In this document: piece after piece, positions 33,312-40,804 of the stretch
Layout: each line of letters opens with the position of its first letter
Numbering within the stretch: position 1 is the stretch's first letter
Source of the DNA: Lentisphaerota bacterium
GTDB taxonomy: Bacteria > Verrucomicrobiota > Lentisphaeria > Victivallales > Victivallaceae
Assembly: GCA_015061885.1 (NCBI GenBank)
Contig: SUVS01000025.1
Location: forward strand, 1 to 40,804
Length of the DNA: 40,804 nucleotides
Direction of reading: 5' to 3'
Position numbers and translations under genes: made by a program
The notes under the pieces: generated by a model
Told to the model about the DNA's origin: nothing
The model's input: only the letters and a program-made list of their open reading frames with translations
The model's database searches: none

Positions 33312-35969
33312 ATGACTGTAACGGAAAATCACAACCCCATACTGCATCTTTATAAAGTATCGCAGGATAGTGACTGCGGAGAGTTTTATATACCTTTGCA
33401 GTCCCGCCGGGCGGTTGCCGCCCCCGGACACAAGCGGTGGAAAAGAGAAAATTTTTCAGGCAATATAAAGTGTGCATGGAGTGATGACGGTTTGCATGTG
33501 GATTTTACCATCCGCGACCGGCAGGTCAGAAACAATGCCGCATTGGAGCGTTTATGGTCAGAAGATTGTCTGGAAATACTCCTTGATGTACGAAAAGAGC
33601 GTTCTGGTGAATACAATGGCAACAGTATGCACATATTTGTTGCACCTCCCTGTAAGGGCAATGCCGACGGTAGATTTTATTTGCGTAACGCCCGCGATCC
33701 GGGCAGGGATTTTTTCTGCCAAAGTTTTCTCCATGATCGGGGCTGGGGCGGCACGGTCTTTATCCCGTGGAACGCTTTCCCCGGTTTTACAGCCACAGTT
33801 GGAACGGCAATAGGACTTGGTTTTCAGGTGTGCGACGATTACGGCCGCCCGGCGGGCAATCCATTTTTCAATGCCCAATATCTGCGTTTCGGCAATGAAT
33901 TTATGGCACAGAATGCAGAACTTCTGCCCCGCTGGGTGTTGGGTGAAAAATTCATACCTTCGGCGGCAAATGATTTGAGCAATGTCATAGCCGTGGATTT
34001 GCCCAAATTGCTGTTCAGTCAGACTGTGGATGCCGATATTGTTGTTGCAGAGGCTTTGCAGAACATGATTGCAACTCTTGAGTGGAAATGTGAGATCAAG
34101 GGGCATTATCTTGCCGGGAGTTCAGGTTTGGAGAAGATTGTTTTTGATTTGCCCGATAATGTTTTCGGGCATGGAACAGTCAAACTGACATTCCGCGATG
34201 CAGAAAAAGAGATCGTTGGCGTAATGGAATTGCCTTTTCAGAGGTTTAACGGCGAAAAACTGAATACCGTGCTGGATAGTGTGATTACTCTGGTGCGGCA
34301 GGCAGATTTGCCGGAACTGGCAAAAACATCGCCGGAACGCATTGCCGGATATTTCGGCTTGCTGAACACTTACGAACAACTCAAACGGATGATTTTTCTG
34401 GAACGCACTGAAGACCTGGAGCTTCTGGCGGAGGAAATCTCTCTGCGGATGGAGCTTTTGCAAGGTAGAAAAATTCAAAGTATTGAGCCGTTATTCGAGC
34501 TGCTGAATATAAGTGCCTCATGGGATGGGCAAATATCTGTGGAGTTCCCCCGCCGTCATCCGGGCAACCGGTGGCATAACGATGCGGTACTCAAAATCTA
34601 CTGCGGGGCAGTTCCGCTGGCTCAAGTACATTTTACAAAAGTTGAAAACTCAAACGCTTTCCGGCGGCAGATTCGTCCGGCACTCTACCGGCGGGATATA
34701 TTCCCTGCCGAAAATAAAGAGCATCTCTTTTTCAAATTTACCGCCGGAAGCAGTTGTCACGTTGCCTGTTTTATGACTGCGGATGCGTTGCCACTGCCCG
34801 GAGCAGGCGATAAAATAATGATTTTTGAAAATGCTTCAGCAGAGCATACGGCAATACTCCGGGAATATGCCCGTAATCATAATTTAACTGAAATAACTCT
34901 ACCTGAACTTGCGAACGGTATGCAAGTACTCTGTGCCGGAAGTCCCGCAAGCGAAAGCAAATTGGGTAAACTCTACGAACAAACCTACAACTTTTATTGG
35001 ACAACTGCCGGGTGTAACGATCTGATTTTACAGATGCCCCGCAATCTGCAAGCTCATATACGCTGTATATCTTACGCCGGATGTGCCTTGATCGCCGATA
35101 TACTGACTCAACAGCGTCCGTTCGCCCGGAGCGATAACCGGATGCTGACTCGGCTTGTGGCTGAAGAATTGGCACGGCGGGGGATAAAACCGGAGAAGAT
35201 AGCTGAAAATCATTCCGTTATGGCTGCCGATGTACATTGCCACAGTATATATTCTGACGGCGTGGCAACTCCGGCAGGATTGATGGCGGCGGCTCTTTAC
35301 GGGCAGATGGATTTTTTGATGATAGCCGACCACGAAACCGCCGATGGAGCGTTGGAACTGCAAATGATGTTGAAAAAATACAACTTTGACTTTGTATTGA
35401 TCGCCGGGGAGGAAAATTCTCTGCCGGACGGGCATTTCAACAGTTACCCTTTAACTGAATCCATTCCGGCAAATTTAAGTTTGGTGGAGTTGATAAAAGC
35501 GGCTCATCAGCAAGAGGCTTTGGTACAATACAATCACCCCGCCTCTTACAGCAACCGGCGTGATTTACAGCTCAACGGCATTGCCGGAAGCGGCTTGGAA
35601 GCGTGGGAACATGAGTTCCCCGCCTATGCCGTGAACTGGCAGGAACTGCCGGGGTTGACCGGTTCGTCAGATAATCACAATTCATCATTCCCGACCGAGC
35701 GGACAATATGCTGTCTGGAAAGTGTGAGTGATAAAATATTCCAGAATAGTGTCCGGCAGCGGCAGACCGGTATAACAGATGCACTCTCCGCAGAGTTTGT
35801 CTATGCTCCGGAGTTGCTTAAAGGTATGCTGCTGACCGCGTTGCAGGAGCCGGAAAAATATTTGCTTCAACCGCATTACCGGCGTTTGCAGAAATCTTTG
35901 CAGTACGCTGATATTGCCGGTTTGTTCAACGACTTGCCGGGGGCAACTCCGGCGGAACTCGGACAATGA
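33312..35969 (+). CDS. CBM9-like / PHP-domain fusion protein
   Basis: The 885-residue protein has no signal peptide. The first ~200 residues form a CBM9/DOMON-like beta-sandwich (IKCAWSDDGLHVDFTIRDRQ, RLWSEDCLEILLD, GWGGTVFIPWNAFPG). A middle part of about 430 residues is unrecognised. From about 635 there is a PHP metal-dependent hydrolase domain: H642 and H644 in DVHCHSIYSDG, D673-H674 in IADHE, E700 in AGEEN, H742 in YNHPA, and D787 and H789 in GSSDNHN. The full metal-site set is present, so phosphoesterase-type activity is expected. It lies 21 bp after DUF4838 copy 2 with no clear ribosome binding site, probably in the same operon. A sugar-phosphate or modified-glycan substrate is a guess from context. 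Confidence 0.82.
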   Translation: MTVTENHNPILHLYKVSQDSDCGEFYIPLQSRRAVAAPGHKRWKRENFSGNIKCAWSDDGLHVDFTIRDRQVRNNAALERLWSEDCLEILLDVRKERSGEYNGNSMHIFVAPPCKGNADGRFYLRNARDPGRDFFCQSFLHDRGWGGTVFIPWNAFPGFTATVGTAIGLGFQVCDDYGRPAGNPFFNAQYLRFGNEFMAQNAELLPRWVLGEKFIPSAANDLSNVIAVDLPKLLFSQTVDADIVVAEALQNMIATLEWKCEIKGHYLAGSSGLEKIVFDLPDNVFGHGTVKLTFRDAEKEIVGVMELPFQRFNGEKLNTVLDSVITLVRQADLPELAKTSPERIAGYFGLLNTYEQLKRMIFLERTEDLELLAEEISLRMELLQGRKIQSIEPLFELLNISASWDGQISVEFPRRHPGNRWHNDAVLKIYCGAVPLAQVHFTKVENSNAFRRQIRPALYRRDIFPAENKEHLFFKFTAGSSCHVACFMTADALPLPGAGDKIMIFENASAEHTAILREYARNHNLTEITLPELANGMQVLCAGSPASESKLGKLYEQTYNFYWTTAGCNDLILQMPRNLQAHIRCISYAGCALIADILTQQRPFARSDNRMLTRLVAEELARRGIKPEKIAENHSVMAADVHCHSIYSDGVATPAGLMAAALYGQMDFLMIADHETADGALELQMMLKKYNFDFVLIAGEENSLPDGHFNSYPLTESIPANLSLVELIKAAHQQEALVQYNHPASYSNRRDLQLNGIAGSGLEAWEHEFPAYAVNWQELPGLTGSSDNHNSSFPTERTICCLESVSDKIFQNSVRQRQTGITDALSAEFVYAPELLKGMLLTALQEPEKYLLQPHYRRLQKSLQYADIAGLFNDLPGATPAELGQ

Positions 35970-36048
35970 TAAAAAAATGAAGAATAATTTTTGAATATTG
36001 CAGAAAATGTTGTAATGTATAAGTATAACACTTTAAGGAAAACTTTTT

Positions 36049-38256
36049 ATGAATATTGAACGGAAATGGGCGGGGCGTTGGATCAATGCCGGTCTTACAA
36101 TGGGTACTCCTTCAGATATAGTCGTGCCGGCTCCTTATCTGCGGAAAACTTTTGAATGTACCGAACTGCCGCAGAAAGCTGTGATCTGTCTTTGCGGTTT
36201 GGGCTGGCATGTATTGTATGTAAATAATCAGAAAGCCGACGACCGGGTGCTTGCACCTAATCAAACCCAGTACGATAAACATGTAAGCTATATTGAATAC
36301 GATGTTACCAAACTCCTGAAAAAAGGCAGAAATGCGGTAACTGTTTTGCTGGGCAACGGCTTGTTCAACTGCCGCGAACCGCATTGGAGTTTTGACAAAG
36401 CTCCCTGGCGTGATTTCCCTAAACTGCTGTGCGATATTGTTGTTGACGGCAAAATTGCTGCCAAAAGCGATTGCAGTTGGAAAGTTCATAACAGTCCCAT
36501 AACTTTTGACGGCTTCCGTAATGGGCAATCATACGATGCAAGACTGGAAGTTCCCGGTTTTGCCGATCCCGATACCGACGACAGCAGCTGGCAGTCGGCG
36601 GCATTGGCCATGCCCCCCGGCGGACGGGTGGTGTTGGAAACCATGCCGCCATGCAAAGTCATGCAGAGTTATCCGCCGGTAAGCAAAAGATTTGTTACCT
36701 GCTGGGAATCGACTTATGACTTCGGTACCAATCTTACCGGCTGGTGCAAAGTCAAAGTCAAAGGCGAAGCCGGTGCCGTAATCAGAATAACTTATGTGGA
36801 AAAAATTGATCCGATCTCCGGTTATATCAATACACAGGAAATAGATGTTTATACCGAAAAAGACCGCTTTCAGACTGACGAGTATATTCTGAAAGGCGAT
36901 CCGGATGGTGAAGAATATATTCCTGCTTTAGCCTATCACGGGTTCCGTTACGCTCAAATCTGGCACATGGGCGAAGTCGAAATCGTTGATATTGAAGCCC
37001 AGTTTGTGCATACGGCTTTTGAAAATGCCGGGACTTTTGAGTCGTCGGATGATTTGTTGAACACTCTTCAGCACAATACCCTTCAAAGTTACAAATCCAA
37101 TCATACCGGCATACCAACCGATTGCCCGCACCGCGAAAAGAACGGCTGGACCGGCGACGCCGCCGTTGCCGCCGAAAGTGGGATCTGGAACTTTGATATG
37201 GCAAGCTCCTACGCTCATTTTATAAAAATTCTGACCGATGCCCAACGCTCCAACGGTCAGCTCCCCGGTATTGCACCTACCGGTTCTTGGGGGTACAACT
37301 GGGGCAGCGGTCCGGCATGGGATACATTGCTTTTTGAATATCCGTATCAGGTGTACTGCTTCAGCGGCAAAACTGAACTTATTGAAGAATACTATGATAA
37401 TTTCAAACTCTATCTGGAATATTGCGAAAGCCGTTCTGAAAATTATCTGGTGGATTTCGGTCTGGGCGACTGGTGCCACTGGGACCGTTCCAAAATCGTT
37501 CCGGTGGAAGTAACCTCCAGCGGCTATTATTATCAGAATGTACTGCGTACAGCTCTGTTTGCCGAAATACTCGGCAAAACCGCTGATGCGGCAAATTACC
37601 GCAGTCTGGCAGAAAATATCCGAAAAAGTTTTGTCGAAAAATTTGCCAATGTCGATGGCTCATTTGCCGATGACTCCCTGACCGGAGCGGCGGCGGCAGT
37701 TTATTTTGGTTTTGTAGAAGGAGCGGAAGCGGAAAAAAGTGTGAAATATCTGGTCGATCAGGTTCGCCAACAGGAACACAAAGCTAATTTCGGTATTCTC
37801 GGCTCCAAATATATACCCCGCGTGTTGGCTGATTATGGCTACGCCGATGATGCCTTTGAGATCATTACGCAAAAAGAATTCCCCGGCTGGGGATGGACTG
37901 TGGTGCAGGGAGCAACTTCGCTTTGGGAAAACTGGAACGGCAAAGGTTCGCAAAACCACATCATGTTCGGCGATATATCCGCGTGGATGTATAAATATCT
38001 TGCCGGGATCAAACCGCAGATAACAACTCCGGGCTTCAAAAAGTTTGTGATCGAGCCGTGTTTTGTAAAAAAACTTGACTGGGTCAAGTGCAGTTACCAA
38101 TCGCCATACGGAGTTATTCAAAGCTCATGGCAGCGGGCTGACAACGGAATTGTTTGCGAATTTGCTATTCCGGAAAACAGCAGTGCCGATATAATTCTGC
38201 CGGGTAAAAAACTGTGCGGGGTATCCGGTAAATTCAAAGAAACATTAGAGTGTTGA
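36049..38256 (+). CDS. GH78 alpha-L-rhamnosidase, full length
   Basis: The 735-residue protein has the GH78 layout: N-terminal beta domains (about 1-150 with the carbohydrate-binding fold, about 150-330), the (alpha/alpha)6 catalytic barrel (about 330-650) and a C-terminal beta domain. The motif TDCPHREKNGWTGDA places D358, E363 and D370 with the spacing of the known catalytic-pocket residues, and E627 in TSLWENWNG is the second conserved Glu. It removes terminal alpha-L-rhamnose by an inverting mechanism. No signal peptide is present, so it is probably cytoplasmic. AAGGAAAA precedes the ATG; the 79-bp gap from the PHP gene may hold a weak promoter (TTGAAT, 16 bp, TAATGT at 35991-36018), so separate expression is possible. 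Confidence 0.92.
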   Translation: MNIERKWAGRWINAGLTMGTPSDIVVPAPYLRKTFECTELPQKAVICLCGLGWHVLYVNNQKADDRVLAPNQTQYDKHVSYIEYDVTKLLKKGRNAVTVLLGNGLFNCREPHWSFDKAPWRDFPKLLCDIVVDGKIAAKSDCSWKVHNSPITFDGFRNGQSYDARLEVPGFADPDTDDSSWQSAALAMPPGGRVVLETMPPCKVMQSYPPVSKRFVTCWESTYDFGTNLTGWCKVKVKGEAGAVIRITYVEKIDPISGYINTQEIDVYTEKDRFQTDEYILKGDPDGEEYIPALAYHGFRYAQIWHMGEVEIVDIEAQFVHTAFENAGTFESSDDLLNTLQHNTLQSYKSNHTGIPTDCPHREKNGWTGDAAVAAESGIWNFDMASSYAHFIKILTDAQRSNGQLPGIAPTGSWGYNWGSGPAWDTLLFEYPYQVYCFSGKTELIEEYYDNFKLYLEYCESRSENYLVDFGLGDWCHWDRSKIVPVEVTSSGYYYQNVLRTALFAEILGKTADAANYRSLAENIRKSFVEKFANVDGSFADDSLTGAAAAVYFGFVEGAEAEKSVKYLVDQVRQQEHKANFGILGSKYIPRVLADYGYADDAFEIITQKEFPGWGWTVVQGATSLWENWNGKGSQNHIMFGDISAWMYKYLAGIKPQITTPGFKKFVIEPCFVKKLDWVKCSYQSPYGVIQSSWQRADNGIVCEFAIPENSSADIILPGKKLCGVSGKFKETLEC

Positions 38257-38366
38257 TATATCTTGCCGTTATTAACCTCATGCGGGGAATTTCAAAACTC
38301 TTAAAAAGTTCACAAGGCACAAACTTTGCTTTGTTTGCAACTGATTTTTGAAACTGCCCGCGTGGG

Positions 38367-39233
38367 CTAATGTTTGAGTTTCCGGCGATATTCTGCGGGT
38401 GGAATACCGTATTTCTTTTTGAATAAGCGTCCCAGATAGTTGCTGTCGCAAAAACCGTTGGCGGCGGCTATTTCGTTTAACGACATATTGGTTTCTTCCA
38501 ACTGCCGGTGAACTCTTGCCAAACGCAGCTGATTGCAGTATTCAACCGGCGGAATTCCGATAATATCTTTGAATTTGTGGGCGAGTTTGGAAACACTCAT
38601 GCCATTTTTCTTTGCCAGATTTTCCAGATCGATTTTTTCTTCCGGATGAGCCTCCAGTTTTTCGATTATCTTGAAAAGCCGGTCATCTACCAAAGCAGGA
38701 GATTTTTTCCAGCCGCTTGCACTGTCGTCAAACACTTCGAGCATAAATTGCAGGAACGCTACGCGGAATGCCAGAAAACGGCTGGGGCGTTGCGAGTGTT
38801 TACTGCGCATCAACTGCCGCAGCAACAGTTCAACCGTCAGAAAATCAGTTGGCATCAGATGCAGCTGATTGATCTGGAAAGGCCTTCCCGGTACAAAAAA
38901 GTCTCTGAAATGTGCCAGTTGTTCCAGTTCGTCAGAAAAACTGTTGAGAAAATCCCGGTCAACACATATATTGTAGATACGGAAATGTTCACACTCGCTG
39001 TAAAAATGTATTTCGCCGGGGAGAATCGTAAAAATATCGCCTTTGATGATACTGTTGGTCAGCACATTGCCGTTGTTATCCTGCAATGAATGAAGTCCAT
39101 GTCCGGAATAGACCATAACGATTTCAATATAATCGTGGGTGTGCGGAGCGGCGGCACGCTCCTGTGGAGAGTTGCGTACCATGACCGGCATTTCCGGCTG
39201 TAAATGAACATAAGCATTGGTATAATTCAACAT
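38367..39233 (-). CDS. AraC-family transcriptional regulator (module 3)
   Basis: The 288-residue protein has a cupin sensor (HTHDYIEIVMVYSGHG near 32-47, then FTILPGEIHFY) and AraC-type double helix-turn-helix motifs (NLAKKNGMSVSKLAHKFKDI, and EIAAANGFCDSNYLGRLFKK) with the closing YGIPPAEYRRKL. It is divergent from the WbsX-like gene and converges on the GH78 gene. A strong promoter lies so close that the mRNA would be nearly leaderless, which fits the lack of a ribosome binding site. It is presumed to control the WbsX-like gene and perhaps the upstream rhamnosidase. Confidence 0.93.
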   Translation of the reverse strand: MLNYTNAYVHLQPEMPVMVRNSPQERAAAPHTHDYIEIVMVYSGHGLHSLQDNNGNVLTNSIIKGDIFTILPGEIHFYSECEHFRIYNICVDRDFLNSFSDELEQLAHFRDFFVPGRPFQINQLHLMPTDFLTVELLLRQLMRSKHSQRPSRFLAFRVAFLQFMLEVFDDSASGWKKSPALVDDRLFKIIEKLEAHPEEKIDLENLAKKNGMSVSKLAHKFKDIIGIPPVEYCNQLRLARVHRQLEETNMSLNEIAAANGFCDSNYLGRLFKKKYGIPPAEYRRKLKH

Positions 39234-39242
39234 AATGCTTTT

Positions 39243-39271
39243 ATTATAACAGCATTTTACTGAATATGCAA
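39243..39271 (-). promoter_or_regulatory. Strong sigma70 promoter of module 3 araC, nearly leaderless
   Basis: On the minus strand TTGCAT (39271-39266), 17 bp, TATAAT (39248-39243). The predicted start near 39236 is about three bases before the ATG at 39233, so translation would begin on an almost leaderless transcript. The rest of the 286-bp gap holds the leader structure listed next and no gene. Confidence 0.7.
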
Positions 39272-39434
39272 ATTTATACTTTAAGAATTTTTTAATGATT
39301 TTAGTGTAGCAAGTTCATTGTTAAAGGCTTTCTGCATATAAAAATACTGCATGATTGCAGAATTGTGCTGAAAATTTGCAAAAAGTAAATGGTTTTATCC
39401 GCCTTTTTTATATATATTGTGCAGTAAGATACAA

Positions 39435-39499
39435 CAGCCGGAAGTATGTCGCTCAAAGACAGGGCTGGACTTGAGGCAGTTGCAGCTGATGGCTGCAAC
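39435..39499 (+). promoter_or_regulatory. Structured leader upstream of the WbsX-like gene
   Basis: Two hairpins can form before the ribosome binding site. The first pairs CAGCC (39435-39439) with GGCTG (39463-39467) and, inside it, TGTC (39447-39450) with GACA (39458-39461). The second pairs GTTGCAGC (39479-39486) with GCTGCAAC (39492-39499) around a 5-base loop. The second ends about ten bases before AAAGGAG. It resembles no riboswitch I know; leader regulation or a protein-binding site is possible. Confidence 0.35.
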
Positions 39500-39519
39500 A
39501 GTTATTTAAAGGAGTTTAT

Positions 39520-40641
39520 ATGCAGATCGCAGCGTATTATTTTCCCAACTATCATGCGGATAAACGCAACGAGGAGTTCCACGGACCAGGTTGGACGGAG
39601 TGGGAGCTTATGAAGTGTGCCGGTGTCCGTTTTCCCGGGCATCGCAAACCGCGTCAGCCTTTGTGGGGGTATGAAGATGAAGCAGACCCCGCAGTTATGG
39701 CAAAAAAGATCGATGCCGCCGCCGATGCCGGGATCGACGCATTTATCTTTGACTGGTACTGGTACGACGGACCTTATCTGGAACGGGCTTTGAACGAAGG
39801 TTTTCTGCAGGCGGAAAACCGTAACAGACTTAAATTTGCGTTGATGTTTGCCAATCATGACTGGATGGATCGCCACCCGGTAGGATATTGCAAAGCCGCC
39901 AAATCCGATCTGCTTTATGCGTGGAACAATAATCCGGAAAATATCGGTAAGGTCTGGGAGCGTATCATAGAAAAATATCTGACCGGCGAACACTACTGGT
40001 ATGTGGATGGCAAGCCCTATTTTTCCATTTATCAGGTCAACCGCTTTATTATCCAGATGGGGGGCGTAGATGGTGCCGCACGGGCATTGGATCTGCTGCG
40101 GGAAAAAGTGCGTGCCGCCGGACTGCCGGGAGTGCATATCAATGCTGTATGGTACGATAATCTGGACAACAACCCGCAATATGTATGCAGTACGCTGGAG
40201 TGGGGGAAAACTATCGGATTTGACAGTTATACCAGTTATAACTGCATTTACGCAACTGATGTATGGAACCGGAGTTTCCCGATTGTCGATTACGCCGTTG
40301 CCGGCGATGAGTATTGCCAGATGGCCGCCCGGGCGATGGAGTCTTTGCCCAAGCCTTATTTCCCGGTGCTTACTGCCGGGTGGGATACGACTCCGCGTAC
40401 GGTGCAGTCCGATATTTTCCGGCAGGGCTGTTACCCCTATCTGCCGGTTATGGAGGCAAATCCGGAAGAATTTGCCCGTCAGCTTGCCCGGCAAAGTGAA
40501 TTACTGAAAAACCGTCCGGAAGCTGAACAACTGCTCTTTATAAACGCCTGGAACGAATGGACCGAAGGCAGTTATCTGGAGCCGGATACCGTAAGTGGAT
40601 ACCAATACCTTGAAGCAATTAAAAAATTCCGTAATATATAA
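39520..40641 (+). CDS. WbsX / GH99-like protein
   Basis: The 373-residue protein lacks a signal peptide and matches the WbsX-type family related to GH99: IAAYYFPNYH at the start, GWTEWELMK near 24-32, DAFIFDWYWYDG near 72-83, and the closing hallmark NAWNEWTEGSYLEP from N342, with E346 a likely key acid. Members lie in O-antigen or polysaccharide loci and are called glycosyltransferases or endo-acting hydrolases; activity is little tested. A GH99-like fold suggests action on mannose- or rhamnose-containing glycans. AAAGGAG lies just upstream of the ATG. It heads module 3, with a broken pseudopilin 13 bp downstream. Confidence 0.87.
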   Translation: MQIAAYYFPNYHADKRNEEFHGPGWTEWELMKCAGVRFPGHRKPRQPLWGYEDEADPAVMAKKIDAAADAGIDAFIFDWYWYDGPYLERALNEGFLQAENRNRLKFALMFANHDWMDRHPVGYCKAAKSDLLYAWNNNPENIGKVWERIIEKYLTGEHYWYVDGKPYFSIYQVNRFIIQMGGVDGAARALDLLREKVRAAGLPGVHINAVWYDNLDNNPQYVCSTLEWGKTIGFDSYTSYNCIYATDVWNRSFPIVDYAVAGDEYCQMAARAMESLPKPYFPVLTAGWDTTPRTVQSDIFRQGCYPYLPVMEANPEEFARQLARQSELLKNRPEAEQLLFINAWNEWTEGSYLEPDTVSGYQYLEAIKKFRNI

Positions 40642-40654
40642 GGAGGAGCTAACT

Positions 40655-40756
40655 ATGAAGAAAAGTAATCAATTTACGCTGATCGAACTTTTGGTGAGTG
40701 CTACTTGTTAAATAGGTGTTTTGCCGTTGTATTACCTCAAAAACAACTGGCTTTAA
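40655..40756 (+). pseudogene. Prepilin leader remnant with premature stop
   Basis: An AAGGAGGA ribosome binding site leads to an ATG at 40655 and [18 protein letters not shown], an 18-residue prepilin leader cut by TAA at 40709-40711. Past the stop the frame continues IGVLPLYYLKNNWL to a second TAA at 40754-40756. The hydrophobic helix and body of a pseudopilin are missing up to the window end. From memory, related bacteria have proteins with an uninterrupted SATC-x-IGVLPLY segment before a second prepilin leader, so the TAA could be a one-base change from AAA or CAA. A decayed gene is most likely; a functional short peptide cannot be ruled out. Confidence 0.6.
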
Positions 40757-40804
40757 TATAGCATATTTTCTGTGAAATTTCAACCTTTTTATTTTTTTAT
40801 TTTT

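Noticed and set aside
39502-40494. Minus-strand frame of 330 codons opposite the WbsX-like gene
   Set aside because: It is antisense to a clear family protein with a ribosome binding site; its predicted protein shows no domain.

Overview
The window reads as a chromosomal segment of a Lentisphaerae (Victivallis-like, PVC superphylum) bacterium, probably a gut or other polysaccharide-degrading species. The basis is several prepilin-like proteins with an FTLIE(L)LVV leader and a C-terminal H-X9-DG signature, many AraC regulators beside glycosidases, DUF4838 and WbsX-type enzymes, and a giant AIDA-type repeat protein. This assignment rests on recognised families, not on a marker gene. No tRNA, rRNA, CRISPR array or insertion sequence was seen.

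Region A (1-15286, minus strand) is one uninterrupted reading frame of at least 5,095 codons that runs off the left edge, so its C-terminus is missing. From the N-terminus it holds: a small domain with a metzincin-like HExxHxxG motif and no signal peptide; about 3,250 residues of AIDA-type strand-loop-strand repeats broken by eight copies of a ~115-residue spacer; four pre-peptidase C-terminal (PPC) domains; a clostripain-like C11 cysteine peptidase with its His/Cys dyad intact; a further PPC-like domain; and at least six Ig-like repeats. It has its own promoter and ribosome binding site. This is the most unusual object in the window.

Region B (15551-18608) holds a minus-strand pseudopilin and, divergently, a membrane Ser/Thr kinase with N-terminal zinc ribbons and a C-terminal LamG-like domain.

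Region C (18668-40756) is built from three modules of the same plan. Each has an AraC regulator on the minus strand, divergent from a plus-strand operon that contains glycan-active genes and a pseudopilin. Module 1 is AraC, a GH39-like glycosidase, a pseudopilin, a secreted orphan protein and a short GH78-like enzyme. Module 2 is AraC, a pseudopilin, two DUF4838 paralogues, a CBM9-like/PHP fusion and a GH78 rhamnosidase. Module 3 is AraC, a WbsX/GH99-like protein and a pseudopilin broken by an early stop. Secreted proteins (GH39-like, orphan, both DUF4838) carry signal peptides. The GH78, PHP and WbsX proteins do not, which suggests extracellular debranching followed by cytoplasmic removal of rhamnose. 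Regulatory sequence is readable: a consensus promoter for the first AraC gene overlaid by a 21-bp-period direct repeat, a promoter flanked by an inverted repeat in module 2, and a strong promoter giving a nearly leaderless AraC mRNA in module 3.
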